Shown: in pieces, positions 1 to 8,965 of the stretch
Layout of the letters: every line of letters starts with the position of its first letter
Numbering within the stretch: the stretch's first letter is position 1
Source of the DNA: Ramlibacter sp.
Lineage (GTDB): Bacteria; Pseudomonadota; Gammaproteobacteria; Burkholderiales; Burkholderiaceae_C
Direction of reading: 5' to 3'
Length of the DNA: 64,000 nucleotides
NCBI GenBank assembly: GCA_019635415.1
Contig: JAHBZN010000005.1
Coordinates: 62,001-126,000 of the forward strand
The notes under the pieces: generated by a model
Databases searched by the model: none
What the model was told of the DNA's origin: nothing
The model's input: only the letters and a program-made list of their open reading frames with translations
Made by a program: the position numbers and the translations under genes

Positions 1-222
1 ATCGCCAGCCGCCAGCGCGGCGAGGCCCTGGCCCTGAAGATCTGCGACGGCAACAAGCCCGCGCTGTACGCCGCCACGGTCGAGGTGCTGGAGCAGCTGG
101 GCTGGCTCGACGACACGCAGCGCGGCGAGCTCGCGCCCTGGCGCGCGGCGGACATCCTGAATGTGCGGGGGGCGAGGGTGGGCGAGCGCCGCGCGGTGTT
201 CCGGCTGGAACGCCCCCGCTGA
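1..222 (+). CDS. Asparaginase (asparaginase II family), C-terminal part
   Basis: This is an open frame entering from the left edge and ending with TGA at 220-222, leaving 73 residues. The visible part contains ALALKICDGNKPALYAATVE, then a leucine-rich helix, and ends near VGERRAVFRLERPR. This pattern (LKI-DGN-RA, then a C-terminal VGE-R-VF) matches the end of the Rhizobium-type asparaginase II family, which hydrolyses L-asparagine to aspartate and ammonia. The start and the catalytic N-terminal part lie outside the window, so the assignment rests on the tail only. Confidence 0.7.
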   Translation: MASRQRGEALALKICDGNKPALYAATVEVLEQLGWLDDTQRGELAPWRAADILNVRGARVGERRAVFRLERPR

Positions 223-251
223 GCCGCGGCGCCCCGGTTCGTCGGTGCCCG

Positions 252-3200
252 TCAGGCCAGCAGCGCCACATTCCCCCCGGCCGCCGTGGTGTTGATGGTC
301 AGCGTCTGCTCGGCGCAGAAGCGGTACAGGTAGTGCGGGCCGCCGGCCTTGGGGCCGGTGCCGCTCAGGCCTTCACCGCCGAACGGCTGCACCCCCACCA
401 CGGCACCGATCATGTTGCGGTTGACGTAGACGTTGCCCACGTGGGCACGGGCCGCCAGCGCCTGGGCCCGGCTGTCGATGCGGGTCTGGATGCCCAGCGT
501 CAGGCCGTAGCCCAGTGCGTTGATCTCGTCGATCACGGCCTGCGGGTCGCCGCGCCAGCGCACGATGTGCAGCACCGGCCCGAAGATCTCCTGTTTCATG
601 TCGGCGATGCGCGCGATCTCGAACGCCTGTGGCGCTACGAAATGCATAGCGCCTTGTGACCGCGGCGCCTGGGCTACCAGCACTTTGGCCTCTGAACCCA
701 GGCGCTGAAGGTGGCGGCCGATGCCGTCGAACGCCTCGCGGTCGATGACCGGCCCCACGTCGGTGGCCAGGTCGGCCGGGTCACCGGTCACCAGCTCGCG
801 CGCCGCGCCCTGGATCATCTCGATCACGCCGTCGGCGATGCCCTCGTGCACGCACAGCAGCCGCAGGGCCGAGCAGCGCTGGCCGGCGGAGCGGAAGGCG
901 CTTTGCACCACGGCATCGGCCACCTGCTCGGGCAGGGCCGTGCTGTCCACCAGCATCGCGTTGATGCCGCCGGTCTCGGCGATCAGCGGCACGATGGGGC
1001 CGTCCTTGGCGGCCAGCGCGCGCTGGATGATCTTGGCCACCTGGGTCGAGCCAGTGAACACCACACCGGCGATGCGCGGCTGCGCCACCAGGGCGGCGCC
1101 CACGGTTTCACCGGGGCCGTGCAGCAGTTGCAGCGCGTCGGCCGGCACGCCGGCGGCGTGCAGCAGCCGGACGGCCTCCAGCGCCACGCCGGGGGTCTGT
1201 TCGGCGGGCTTGGCCAGGACCGTGTTGCCCGTGGCCAGCGCGGCGGCCACCTGGCCGACAAAGATGGCCAGCGGGAAGTTCCAGGGGCTGATGCAGACCC
1301 AGGCGCCGCGCGCGGTCTGCCTCAGCTCGTTGCTTTCCCCCGTGGGTCCGGGCAGGGCCAGGGGCTGCATGATGCGCTCGGCCTCTGCGGCGTAGTAGCG
1401 CAGGAAGTCCACCGCCTCGCGCACTTCGGCCACGGTGTCGCCCCAGGTCTTGAAGGCTTCCTTGACCAGCAGGGCGCAAAAGCGCGGCGTCTGCGCCTCC
1501 AGCGCGTCGGCCGCCTGGCGCAGCAGCGCGGCGCGCCGGGCCACCGGCGTGCGGCTCCAGGCCGGGAAGGCCGCGACGGCCCGTGCCGTGGCATCGGCGG
1601 CCCGGGCGGCGTCCGCGGTGGCCACGGCGGGCACCGCGGTGGCGGCGAGCGCCCGCAGCAGCGGCTCGCGCGTCGTCGGCACGGTCAGGTCCAGCCCCGC
1701 GCTGTTGATGCGGCCGGGTCCCAGCAGTTCGGCCGGCAGCGGGAGCGTGGCCGCCGGGTCGAGCCGCAGCGGCGAGATCAACAGCTCGTCCATGCCCACG
1801 GACTCGTCGGCCAGCTGGTGCACGAAGGAGGAGTTGGCGCCGTTTTCCAGCAGACGGCGCACCAGGTAGGCCAGCAGATCGCGGTGCTTGCCCACCGGCG
1901 CGTAGACGCGGCAGCTCACCAGCGGATTCTTCAGCACCTCGCGGTAGATGCCTTCGCCCATGCCGTGCAGGCGCTGCATCTCGAAGCGACCGCCGCTGCG
2001 GGCCCCCATCTGCAGGATCGCGGCAATGGTGCCCGCATTGTGGGTGGCGAACTGCGGGAAGATCACGTCGCTGGCTTCCAGCAGCGCCCGCGCGCAGGCG
2101 AGGTAGCTCACGTCGGTGTGGTGCTTGTGGGTGAACACGGGATAGGCCGGCAGGCCCAGCTCCTGCGCGCGCTTGATCTCGGCGTCCCAGTAGGCGCCCT
2201 TGACGAGCCGGCACATCAGGCGCAGCCGGTACTTGCGGGCCAGCGCGGCCACCTGCTGCACCAGCTCCAGCGCACGTGTCTGGTACGACTGCAGCGCGAG
2301 GCCGAAGCCGGCCCATTGCGGATGGTGCTGCGCCACCCGCGCGGCCAGCGCTTCGAACACGTCCAGCGACAGCTCCAGCCGGTCCACTTCCTCGGCGTCG
2401 ATGGTCAGGTTGATGTTGGCCCGCGCGGCCAGTTCGCACAGCGTCCACACCCGCGGCACCAGCTCGGCCAGCACGCGTTCATGCTGGGCGTCCTCGTAGC
2501 GCGGGTGCAGCGCGCTGAGCTTGATCGAAATGCCGTCGTTGTGGTCGGTCGCGTCATCGGCGCTTGCGGTCGCTGCAATGGCGGAGATGGCGTCGCGGTA
2601 GCTGGCCAGGTAGCGCCCGGCGTCGGCCTCGGTGCGCGCGCCCTCGCCCAGCATGTCGTAGCTGAAACGCAGGTTCGTGTTCGCGCGCCGCGCGTCGCGG
2701 GCCTCGTCCATGGCCTCCGTGATGGATTGCCCCAGCACGAACTGCCGGCCCAGCAGCTGCACCGCGCGCAGGGTGGCGGCCACCACGGTGCGCGCCCCCA
2801 GCGTGCCCAGCAGGCCGGGGGCCTGCGTGCCGCTGGCGCCGCCCTCGGAGCCCGGCAGGAAATGCTTGGACAGGGCGATGGCGGTGGAGGACAGGCGCGC
2901 CAGCGTCGAGTCGGGGCTGTTGTCGAAGTCGGCGTGGCCCAGCTGGTCGGCCGTCAGCGCGATCGCGGTCTGCGCGTCGGGCACGCGCAGCAGGGCCTCG
3001 GCGAGGCGCATCAGCGCCAGTCCTTCGGCACTGGAGATCGGGTATTCCTTGAGCAGGCTCTCCATGGCCCAGAACGGCGGCGGGTGCTTGCGCACGGCCT
3101 GCACCCAGGGCCGGGCCACCTGCGCGGCGGCGGCCCAGTCCAGGGCCCGGGCCAGGGACTGGAGCCGGTGGGTCACGATGTCCGCCTCGGGGCGGTAGGG

Positions 3201-3263
3201 GAAGGGCAGGCGCTGGGAACGTGTCACGGTGGTTTCCGGTGGGAGGGGGTGATGCCGGATCAT
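252..3263 (-). CDS. putA: Bifunctional proline dehydrogenase / L-glutamate gamma-semialdehyde dehydrogenase PutA
   Basis: PutA oxidises proline to P5C with FAD and then glutamate semialdehyde to glutamate with NAD. The 1003-residue product has a proline dehydrogenase part in the first half (TIDAEEVDRLELS, RLVKGAYWDAEIKRAQ, FATHNAGTI) and an aldehyde dehydrogenase part after about residue 560 (PWNFPLAIF, FTGSTQVAK, SAGQRCSALR with catalytic Cys797, EIFGPVLH). It lacks the N-terminal ribbon-helix-helix DNA-binding domain of trifunctional PutA, so regulation must come from another protein; the divergent Lrp-type gene is the obvious candidate. ATG at 3263 is used here; a GTG at 3227 is an alternative. 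The loop encoded at 631-690 is supplied by a hairpin repeat element. Confidence 0.97.
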   Translation of the reverse strand: MIRHHPLPPETTVTRSQRLPFPYRPEADIVTHRLQSLARALDWAAAAQVARPWVQAVRKHPPPFWAMESLLKEYPISSAEGLALMRLAEALLRVPDAQTAIALTADQLGHADFDNSPDSTLARLSSTAIALSKHFLPGSEGGASGTQAPGLLGTLGARTVVAATLRAVQLLGRQFVLGQSITEAMDEARDARRANTNLRFSYDMLGEGARTEADAGRYLASYRDAISAIAATASADDATDHNDGISIKLSALHPRYEDAQHERVLAELVPRVWTLCELAARANINLTIDAEEVDRLELSLDVFEALAARVAQHHPQWAGFGLALQSYQTRALELVQQVAALARKYRLRLMCRLVKGAYWDAEIKRAQELGLPAYPVFTHKHHTDVSYLACARALLEASDVIFPQFATHNAGTIAAILQMGARSGGRFEMQRLHGMGEGIYREVLKNPLVSCRVYAPVGKHRDLLAYLVRRLLENGANSSFVHQLADESVGMDELLISPLRLDPAATLPLPAELLGPGRINSAGLDLTVPTTREPLLRALAATAVPAVATADAARAADATARAVAAFPAWSRTPVARRAALLRQAADALEAQTPRFCALLVKEAFKTWGDTVAEVREAVDFLRYYAAEAERIMQPLALPGPTGESNELRQTARGAWVCISPWNFPLAIFVGQVAAALATGNTVLAKPAEQTPGVALEAVRLLHAAGVPADALQLLHGPGETVGAALVAQPRIAGVVFTGSTQVAKIIQRALAAKDGPIVPLIAETGGINAMLVDSTALPEQVADAVVQSAFRSAGQRCSALRLLCVHEGIADGVIEMIQGAARELVTGDPADLATDVGPVIDREAFDGIGRHLQRLGSEAKVLVAQAPRSQGAMHFVAPQAFEIARIADMKQEIFGPVLHIVRWRGDPQAVIDEINALGYGLTLGIQTRIDSRAQALAARAHVGNVYVNRNMIGAVVGVQPFGGEGLSGTGPKAGGPHYLYRFCAEQTLTINTTAAGGNVALLA
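631..690 (+). repeat. Bipartite hairpin repeat, copy A, inside putA
   Basis: An AT-richer hairpin (GGCGCTA...ATAGCGCC, 631-653) is followed by a GC-rich part with GGGCTAC at 670-676. It aligns position by position with the copy at 10299-10358. It lies in frame within putA and encodes the loop before HFVAP in the aldehyde dehydrogenase domain. Confidence 0.6.
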
Positions 3264-3276
3264 GGCTTGAGCGACC

Positions 3277-3287
3277 GTGAATTTCAC
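3277..3287. promoter_or_regulatory. Putative operator between putA and the Lrp-type gene
   Basis: The palindrome GTGAATTTCAC (5-bp arms around one central T) lies in the 61-bp divergent spacer 3264-3324, which is much more AT-rich than its surroundings. Lrp/AsnC regulators commonly bind AT-centred palindromes next to their own gene. This site is inferred from symmetry and position only. Confidence 0.4.
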
Positions 3288-3324
3288 GCTAAATTTGGCT
3301 TTTAAACAGAATAAAACACTAGTC

Positions 3325-3801
3325 ATGGAAGAATCAGTGGTGGGTCTGGACCGGATAGACCTGAAAATCCTGAATGTTTTGCAGCAGGATGGGCGCATCT
3401 CCAACCTCAAGCTGGCCGAGGCCGTGGCCCTCTCGCCCACGGCCGTGCTGGCGCGCGTGCAGCGCCTGACGCGCGATGACTACCTGCTGGGCTACGAGGC
3501 CCGGCTCAACCCGCTCAAGCTCGGCGCCGGGATGATGGTGTTCGTGGAGGTGCTGCTGGACCGCACCACGCCCAATGTGTTCGATGCCTTCAAGGCGGCT
3601 GTGCAGGTGCACTCCGAAATCATGGAGTGCCACATGGTGGCGGGCGGCTTTGACTACCTGCTCAAGACGCGCATGGCCGACATGGCGGCCTACCGCCATT
3701 TCGCCGGCACGGTGCTGTGGCAGCTGCCCGGCGTGCGCGAGACCCGCACCTACGCCGTGATGGAGGAGGTGAAAAATTCCACACAATTGAAACTGCTGTG
3801 A
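3325..3801 (+). CDS. Lrp/AsnC family transcriptional regulator, probable proline-responsive activator of putA
   Basis: This 158-residue protein has the family layout: an N-terminal winged helix-turn-helix (LDRIDLKILNVLQQDGRISN, then LAEAVALSPTAVLARVQRL) and a C-terminal RAM ligand-sensing domain (VEVLLDR..., ECHMVAGGFDYLLKTRM). The length is normal. ATG 3325 was chosen because it puts the HTH at the usual distance; the frame also opens upstream at 3277, inside the palindrome. Divergent placement next to putA suggests a PutR-like role, in which proline acts as the effector to activate putA. The pairing is common in proteobacteria; the effector is inferred. Confidence 0.9.
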   Translation: MEESVVGLDRIDLKILNVLQQDGRISNLKLAEAVALSPTAVLARVQRLTRDDYLLGYEARLNPLKLGAGMMVFVEVLLDRTTPNVFDAFKAAVQVHSEIMECHMVAGGFDYLLKTRMADMAAYRHFAGTVLWQLPGVRETRTYAVMEEVKNSTQLKLL

Positions 3802-3849
3802 GGGGCCGGGGCACCGCACAATGCACAGCATCTGAAAAAGGAGTGACCC

Positions 3850-4416
3850 ATGATCCCTAGACGCCTTTCTTCCGCCCTGGCGGGCGCCTTGCTGGCCGCC
3901 GCCTGCGGGCTGGCCGCGGCCCAGACCCTCAAGCCCGGCCTCTGGGAGATCAGCAACAAGATGGGGGGCAACCCCGAGATGGATCAAGCCATGGCCCAGA
4001 TGCAGAAGCAGATGGCGAGCATGCCGCCCGAGCAGCGCAAGATGATGCAGGACATGATGGCCCAGCGCGGCGTGAGCATGGGCGCGGGGGCTGGCGGTGC
4101 CATGGTGGTCAAGACCTGCATGACCAAGGAGATGGTGGAGCGCAGCCAGATGCCCGTGCACGAGAAGGGGGACTGCACCAACACGGTCAGCAACCGGTCG
4201 GCCTCGGGCATGGACGTCAAGTTCGTCTGCACCCAGCCACCGTCCAGCGGGGAGGGCCACGTGACCCTGCGTGGCGACTCGGCCTATGACATGAAGATGA
4301 CGATGCAGACCACCCACAAGGGCAAGTCCGTCACCACCACGATGGACGCGAGCGGCAAGTGGCTTGGCGCCGACTGCGGCAACATCAGGCCGCCGGTGAT
4401 GCCCGCGAAGAAGTAG
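3850..4416 (+). CDS. DUF3617 family exported protein
   Basis: This is a 188-residue protein with a clear Sec signal peptide (MIPRRLSSALAGALLAAACG...AAAQ) and the DUF3617 opening LKPGLWEISNKM. A methionine- and glutamine-rich stretch follows (MDQAMAQMQKQMASMPPEQ), then cysteine-containing strands (VVKTCMTKEM, GDCTNTV, KFVCTQ, GADCG). The protein is probably periplasmic, with disulfides. No function is established for the family. A good ribosome-binding sequence (AAAAGGAG) precedes the ATG. It stands alone between the Lrp-type gene and the convergent yggS. Confidence 0.85.
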   Translation: MIPRRLSSALAGALLAAACGLAAAQTLKPGLWEISNKMGGNPEMDQAMAQMQKQMASMPPEQRKMMQDMMAQRGVSMGAGAGGAMVVKTCMTKEMVERSQMPVHEKGDCTNTVSNRSASGMDVKFVCTQPPSSGEGHVTLRGDSAYDMKMTMQTTHKGKSVTTTMDASGKWLGADCGNIRPPVMPAKK

Positions 4417-4425
4417 GCAGCGCCG

Positions 4426-5121
4426 TCAGCGCGGCGCGTAGTGCCGGCCGCCGAAGATGGCCGTGCCCACGCGCACCAGCGTGCTGCCGGCCTCGATGGC
4501 GGCCTGCAGGTCGGCCGTCATGCCCATGGACAGTGTGTCCAGGGGCAGGCCCTCGGCGCGCAGCCGGTCGAACAGGGCGCGCGCCTTGTCGTGCACGGCG
4601 CGCTGCGCTGCGGGGTCGGTCACCGGATCGGGGATGGTCATCAGGCCGCGCAGCTGCAGGCGCGGCAGGGCCTGCACCTCGCGCGCGAGTGCCAGCGCGT
4701 CGGCCGGGGCCACCCCGGCCTTGGTGGGGCCGCCATCGATGTTGACCTGGATGCACACCTGCAACGGCGCCCGGCCCTCGGGCCGTTGCTCGCTCAGGCG
4801 CTGCGCGATCTTGAGGCGGTCCACGGTGTGGGCCCAGTCGAAGTGGGCCGCCACCAGGCGCGTCTTGTTGCTCTGGATCGGGCCGATGCAATGCCAGGTG
4901 AGGCGCAGGTCCGGCAGCAGGGCCATTTTCTCGACCGCCTCCTGGATGTAGTTTTCGCCGAAGGCGGTCTGCCCCGCGGCGTGGGCCTCGCGCACGGCCT
5001 CGGGCCCGAAGGTCTTGGACACGGCCAGCAGCGTGACATCCTCCACGCTGCGGCCCGCCGCCTCGCAGGCCGTGGTGATGAGGGTACGAACACTCTGGAG
5101 GTTGGCGCCAATCGTGGTCAT
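4426..5121 (-). CDS. yggS: YggS family pyridoxal 5'-phosphate homeostasis protein
   Basis: This 231-residue PLP-binding protein has the fold-type III barrel of the PLPHP family. The PLP lysine is in LLAVSKTFG near the N-terminus; FGENYIQEAVEK, WHCIGPIQSNKTR, VNIDGGPTKAGV and LSMGMTADLQAAI are all family hallmarks. It buffers cellular PLP and influences amino-acid pools rather than catalysing a known reaction. It is divergent from pilT with a 36-bp spacer, the common arrangement in beta- and gammaproteobacteria. Confidence 0.96.
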   Translation of the reverse strand: MTTIGANLQSVRTLITTACEAAGRSVEDVTLLAVSKTFGPEAVREAHAAGQTAFGENYIQEAVEKMALLPDLRLTWHCIGPIQSNKTRLVAAHFDWAHTVDRLKIAQRLSEQRPEGRAPLQVCIQVNIDGGPTKAGVAPADALALAREVQALPRLQLRGLMTIPDPVTDPAAQRAVHDKARALFDRLRAEGLPLDTLSMGMTADLQAAIEAGSTLVRVGTAIFGGRHYAPR

Positions 5122-5157
5122 AATCGTCCAAGCGTATCAAAACACTCAGAGGGATCT

Positions 5158-6201
5158 GTGGACATTACTCAGCTGCTGGCGTTCAGCGTCAAGAACAAGG
5201 CCTCCGACCTGCACCTCTCCGCCGGCCTGCCGCCCATGATCCGCGTGCACGGCGACGTGCGCCGCATCAACGTCGATCCGCTGGACCACAAGGCGGTGCA
5301 CGGCATGGTGTACGACATCATGAACGACACCCAGCGCAAGCAGTACGAAGAGTTCCTGGAGGTCGACTTCTCCTTCGAGATCGATGGCCTCGCGCGCTTC
5401 CGGGTCAACGCTTTCAACCAGAACCGCGGCGCGGGCGCGGTGTTCCGGACCATTCCCTCCAAGATCCTGACGCTGGAGCAGCTCAACGCGCCCAAGATCT
5501 TCGGCGACCTTGCGCTCAAGCCGCGCGGCATGGTGCTGGTGACCGGCCCCACGGGGTCGGGCAAGTCCACCACGCTGGCGGCCATGATCAACTACCTCAA
5601 CGAGACCGAGTACGGCCACATCCTCACGGTCGAAGACCCGATCGAATTCGTGCACGAGTCCAAGAAGTGCCTGATCAACCAGCGCGAGGTCGGCCCCATG
5701 ACATTGAGCTTCGCGGCGGCCCTGAAGTCGGCGCTGCGCGAAGACCCGGACGCCATCCTCGTGGGCGAAATGCGCGACCTGGAAACCATCCGCCTGGCCA
5801 TGACCGCCGCGGAAACCGGCCACCTGGTGTTCGGCACGCTGCACACGTCGAGCGCCGCCAAGACCATCGACCGGATCATCGACGTGTTCCCCGCCGAGGA
5901 AAAGGAAATGGTCCGCGCCATGCTGTCGGAGTCGCTGCAGGCAGTGATTTCGCAGACCCTGTGCAAGACCAAGGACGGCACCGGCCGCGTCGCGGCCCAC
6001 GAGATCATGCTGGGCACCAGCGCCATCCGCAACCTGATCCGCGAGGCCAAGGTGGCGCAGATGTACTCGGCCATCCAGACCGGCAACAGCTTCGGCATGC
6101 AGACGCTGGACCAGAACCTCTCCGACCTGGTCAAGCGCAACATGATCAGTCCGGCGGAGGCCCGCAGCAAGGCCAAGATTCCGGAGAACTTCCCGGGCTG
6201 A
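5158..6201 (+). CDS. pilT: Type IV pilus retraction ATPase PilT
   Basis: This 347-residue hexameric ATPase depolymerises pilin at the inner membrane to retract type IV pili. The sequence shows the PilT N-terminal PAS-like domain (ASDLHLSAGLPPMIRVHGDVR), Walker A GPTGSGKSTT, the Asp box and Walker B region (DPDAILVGEMRD), the His box (TGHLVFGTLHTSSAAKTIDR) and the C-terminal AIRNLIREAKVAQMYSAIQT, which includes the AIRNLIRE retraction motif. Start chosen is GTG 5158, preceded by AGAGGG at a good distance. It is followed by pilU, the usual pair. Confidence 0.97.
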   Translation: MDITQLLAFSVKNKASDLHLSAGLPPMIRVHGDVRRINVDPLDHKAVHGMVYDIMNDTQRKQYEEFLEVDFSFEIDGLARFRVNAFNQNRGAGAVFRTIPSKILTLEQLNAPKIFGDLALKPRGMVLVTGPTGSGKSTTLAAMINYLNETEYGHILTVEDPIEFVHESKKCLINQREVGPMTLSFAAALKSALREDPDAILVGEMRDLETIRLAMTAAETGHLVFGTLHTSSAAKTIDRIIDVFPAEEKEMVRAMLSESLQAVISQTLCKTKDGTGRVAAHEIMLGTSAIRNLIREAKVAQMYSAIQTGNSFGMQTLDQNLSDLVKRNMISPAEARSKAKIPENFPG

Positions 6202-6316
6202 AATGACCCCGACGCCCGTCACTTCGTCTACCACGCTGTCTCCCGAGGGAGATGCAGCCGCCTTGGGGCGGTCCGGCGGCGGCTCAGCCCGCCCTCGCAT
6301 TTGAAAGGAGCTGCTC

Positions 6317-7453
6317 ATGGAGCGCGACCAGGCCACAAAATTCATCAACGACCTGCTGCGGCTGATGGTCAGCCGCAATGGCAGCGACCTGTTCATCACC
6401 GGCGACTTTCCTCCCGCCATGAAGGTGGACGGCAAGGTCACCAAGGTGTCGCCGCAGCCTCTGACCGGCGCGCACACGCTGTCGCTGGCACGCTCGATCA
6501 TGAACGACAAGCAGGCTGCCGAATTCGAGCGCACCAAGGAATGCAATTTCGCGATCTCGCCGCCCGGCGTGGGCCGCTTCCGCGTCAATGCCTTCGTTCA
6601 GCAGGGCAAGGTCGGCATGGTGCTGCGGGTCATTCCGCAGACGCTGCCGACCATCGACGGCCTGGGGGTACCCCAGGTGCTCAAGGAAGTGGCCATGGCC
6701 AAGCGCGGCCTGACCATCCTCGTGGGCGCCACGGGCTCGGGCAAGTCCACCACATTGGCCGCCATGGTCGACTGGCGCAACGAGCAATCGTACGGCCACA
6801 TCATCACCATCGAGGACCCGGTAGAGTTCGTGCACCCGCACAAGAACTGCGTGGTGACGCAACGCGAGGTGGGCCTGGACACCGACAGCTGGGAGGCCGC
6901 GCTCAAGAACACGCTGCGCCAGGCCCCCGACGTGATCCTCATGGGGGAAATCCGTGACCGCGAGACCATGGAGCACGCCATCGCCTTTGCCGAGACCGGT
7001 CACCTGTGCCTGGCCACGCTGCACGCCAACAGCGCCAACCAGGCGCTGGACCGCGTGATCAACTTCTTCCCCGAGGAGCGGCGCGCGCAGCTGCTGATGG
7101 ACCTGTCGCTCAACCTCAAGGCCATGATCTCGCAACGTCTGGTGCCCAAGCAGGACGGCAAGGGCCGCTCGGCGGCGGTCGAGATCATGCTCAATTCACC
7201 GCTGATTTCCGACATGATCTTCAAGGGCGAAGTGTCCGAGATCAAGGAAATCATGAAGAAGAGCCGCAACCTGGGCATGCAGACCTTCGACCAGGCGCTG
7301 TTTGACGCCTACGAGAGCAACGTCATCAGCTACGAGGATGCGCTGCGCAATGCCGACTCGGTCAACGACCTGCGCCTGCAGATCAAGCTCAACAGCCAGC
7401 GCGCCAAGTCGCAGGACCTGGCCGCGGGCACCGAGTCGCTGGCCATCGTCTAA
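6317..7453 (+). CDS. pilU: PilT-dependent accessory retraction ATPase PilU
   Basis: This 378-residue paralogue of PilT works with it in forceful pilus retraction. It shows the domain opening SRNGSDLFITGDFPPAMKVDG, Walker A GATGSGKSTT, APDVILMGEIRDRETMEHAI and ETGHLCLATLHANSANQALDR. It carries the long C-terminal tail typical of PilU in place of the PilT AIRNLIRE segment. AAAGGAG lies 6-8 bases before ATG 6317. The 115-bp gap after pilT contains no gene; the two are probably co-transcribed. Confidence 0.96.
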   Translation: MERDQATKFINDLLRLMVSRNGSDLFITGDFPPAMKVDGKVTKVSPQPLTGAHTLSLARSIMNDKQAAEFERTKECNFAISPPGVGRFRVNAFVQQGKVGMVLRVIPQTLPTIDGLGVPQVLKEVAMAKRGLTILVGATGSGKSTTLAAMVDWRNEQSYGHIITIEDPVEFVHPHKNCVVTQREVGLDTDSWEAALKNTLRQAPDVILMGEIRDRETMEHAIAFAETGHLCLATLHANSANQALDRVINFFPEERRAQLLMDLSLNLKAMISQRLVPKQDGKGRSAAVEIMLNSPLISDMIFKGEVSEIKEIMKKSRNLGMQTFDQALFDAYESNVISYEDALRNADSVNDLRLQIKLNSQRAKSQDLAAGTESLAIV

Positions 7454-7459
7454 GTCGGG

Positions 7460-8383
7460 TCAGGCGCTGGCCGCCGCGCGCGGCTTCCTGAACGCCGCGA
7501 AGCACGCTTCCAGGTAGTCCATGGTGGCGCGGATTCGCGTGGCGCGGTGGCGTTCTGCAAGGATGGCGGCGTAGATCGGGTGCTCACCCGGAACCCCATG
7601 ACGCGCCAGCACCGGCTTGAGCAGGCCCTGCTCCACGAGCTGGCGGCCCAGCACGTCGTTGATGCGGGCAATGCCCGCCCCCGCGAGCGCGAGTGACACC
7701 ACGGCCGCGCTGCTGTTGACGCGCAGCGGGGCTGCCACCGTGAGCGTGAGCGGCTCACCGTCGATGTCGAAGGTCCAGCGGTTGTGGCTGGGCGACGCGG
7801 TATTGCCGATCAGCATGTGGTCCTGCAGGTCGTGCGGCGTGCGTGGCGTGCCATGCCGGCGCAGGTAGGCCGGCGCCGCGTACAGGGCGCGGCCATGGCT
7901 GCCCAGCGGCCGGGCGATCACCGTGTCGGGGGGCGGGATGCCGGCGCGCACGGCGATGTCCAGGCCCTCGTCGGCCATGCCGACGAGCCGGTCATCGACA
8001 TGCAGGTTCACGTGGAGTTGCGGGTGCTTCTGGCGCAGGCTGGCCAGGTGCGGGATCAGCACGTACTGGGCCAGCAGCTGGCTCACGCCAATGTGCACCG
8101 TGCCGCTCACGGTGCCGCGGCGCCCGCCCAGCTGGTCCTGCAGTTGGTGGTGTTCCATCAGGATGCGCTGCGCATGCTCGAGGAACAGCTCACCCTCGTC
8201 CGTCAGCGAAAGGCCGTGCGTCGTTCGGTGGGCCAGCCGGGCGCCGGCCCCGGCCTCGATGCGCGCCAGCGCGCGCGACACCTGGCTGGCCGCGACGTTG
8301 CGCTCGCGGGCGGCCGCCGACAGCGACTGCAGCGCGGCCACGCGGACAAACAGGGCGAAGTCGTCAAGGGTCAGCTGGTTCAT
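7460..8383 (-). CDS. LysR family transcriptional regulator
   Basis: This 307-residue protein has an N-terminal winged HTH (LTLDDFALFVRVAALQSLSA, then REAAASQVSRALARIEAG-type helix) and a LysR substrate-binding domain (GTVHIGVSQLLAQYVLIPHL, LDIAVRAGIPPPDTVIARPL). ATG 8383 was preferred over the upstream ATG 8404 because it gives the normal N-terminus. It is divergent from the two tautomerase genes, separated by 125 bp, so it probably controls them. The ligand is unknown. Confidence 0.93.
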   Translation of the reverse strand: MNQLTLDDFALFVRVAALQSLSAAARERNVAASQVSRALARIEAGAGARLAHRTTHGLSLTDEGELFLEHAQRILMEHHQLQDQLGGRRGTVSGTVHIGVSQLLAQYVLIPHLASLRQKHPQLHVNLHVDDRLVGMADEGLDIAVRAGIPPPDTVIARPLGSHGRALYAAPAYLRRHGTPRTPHDLQDHMLIGNTASPSHNRWTFDIDGEPLTLTVAAPLRVNSSAAVVSLALAGAGIARINDVLGRQLVEQGLLKPVLARHGVPGEHPIYAAILAERHRATRIRATMDYLEACFAAFRKPRAAASA

Positions 8384-8508
8384 GCTTGTGCAGATTCTGC
8401 ACAAGCATTGTGCCCGGCGCCGGGTTTCGCGACCGCGGCGCCGCGGGCACAGTCCTCCTGTCGCCCGCGAGGCGGCGAATGTTCACCCACTCGAAGGAAT
8501 TTCCCGAC

Positions 8509-8925
8509 ATGCCTCTTCTGGTCCAACTCTCCGAAGGCCTGCTCACCCCCGAGGGCGAGCAGACCATCTTCAAGCGCGTGGCCGATGCCCTGCTCGAGGT
8601 CCATGGCCTGACCGGCAACCGCTTCATGACGCCGGCCGTCATCGGCCATGTCCAGACCTATCCGGCCGGCAGCAGCTATGCCGGCGGCCGCGCCCAGTCC
8701 CTGGCAGTGATCGAGGCCAAGGTGCCCGCGCTGACCTTCCCCGACCAGTCGGTCAAGGACGCTTTCGTCCGGGCCGTGACCGACATCGTGGACGAGTGCC
8801 AGGCGGGCGGCCATCCGCGTGAGCGCACCTTCGTCAACGTCACCTATGCGGTGGACGGCACCTGGGGCATCGGCGGCAAGGCCTGGACCAACGAAGCCCT
8901 GGGCGCGGCCATCGCGGCCGCGTGA
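8509..8925 (+). CDS. Tautomerase-superfamily protein (4-oxalocrotonate tautomerase-like)
   Basis: This 138-residue protein begins Met-Pro, so removal of the initiator Met would expose the Pro1 catalytic base used across this superfamily (MPLLVQLSEGLLTPEGEQ). A second beta-alpha-beta unit is suggested by RTFVNVTYAVDGTWGIGGK. GAAGGAAT precedes the ATG. It lies 40 bp before another Pro1 protein, so the two may form a heteromer or act in one degradation route; the substrate cannot be read from sequence. Confidence 0.75.
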   Translation: MPLLVQLSEGLLTPEGEQTIFKRVADALLEVHGLTGNRFMTPAVIGHVQTYPAGSSYAGGRAQSLAVIEAKVPALTFPDQSVKDAFVRAVTDIVDECQAGGHPRERTFVNVTYAVDGTWGIGGKAWTNEALGAAIAAA

Positions 8926-8965
8926 CGGCCATTCACTCATTCATTTTTCATCAAGGAGACCTGCC

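Noticed and set aside
711..3305. 864-codon open frame opposite putA
   Set aside because: It is the antisense shadow of a complete, motif-rich PutA; the translated sequence is low-complexity (Gly/Gln/His/Arg) and matches no family.
5146..6588. 480-codon open frame opposite pilT and pilU
   Set aside because: Overlaps two certain genes on the other strand and has no recognisable domain.
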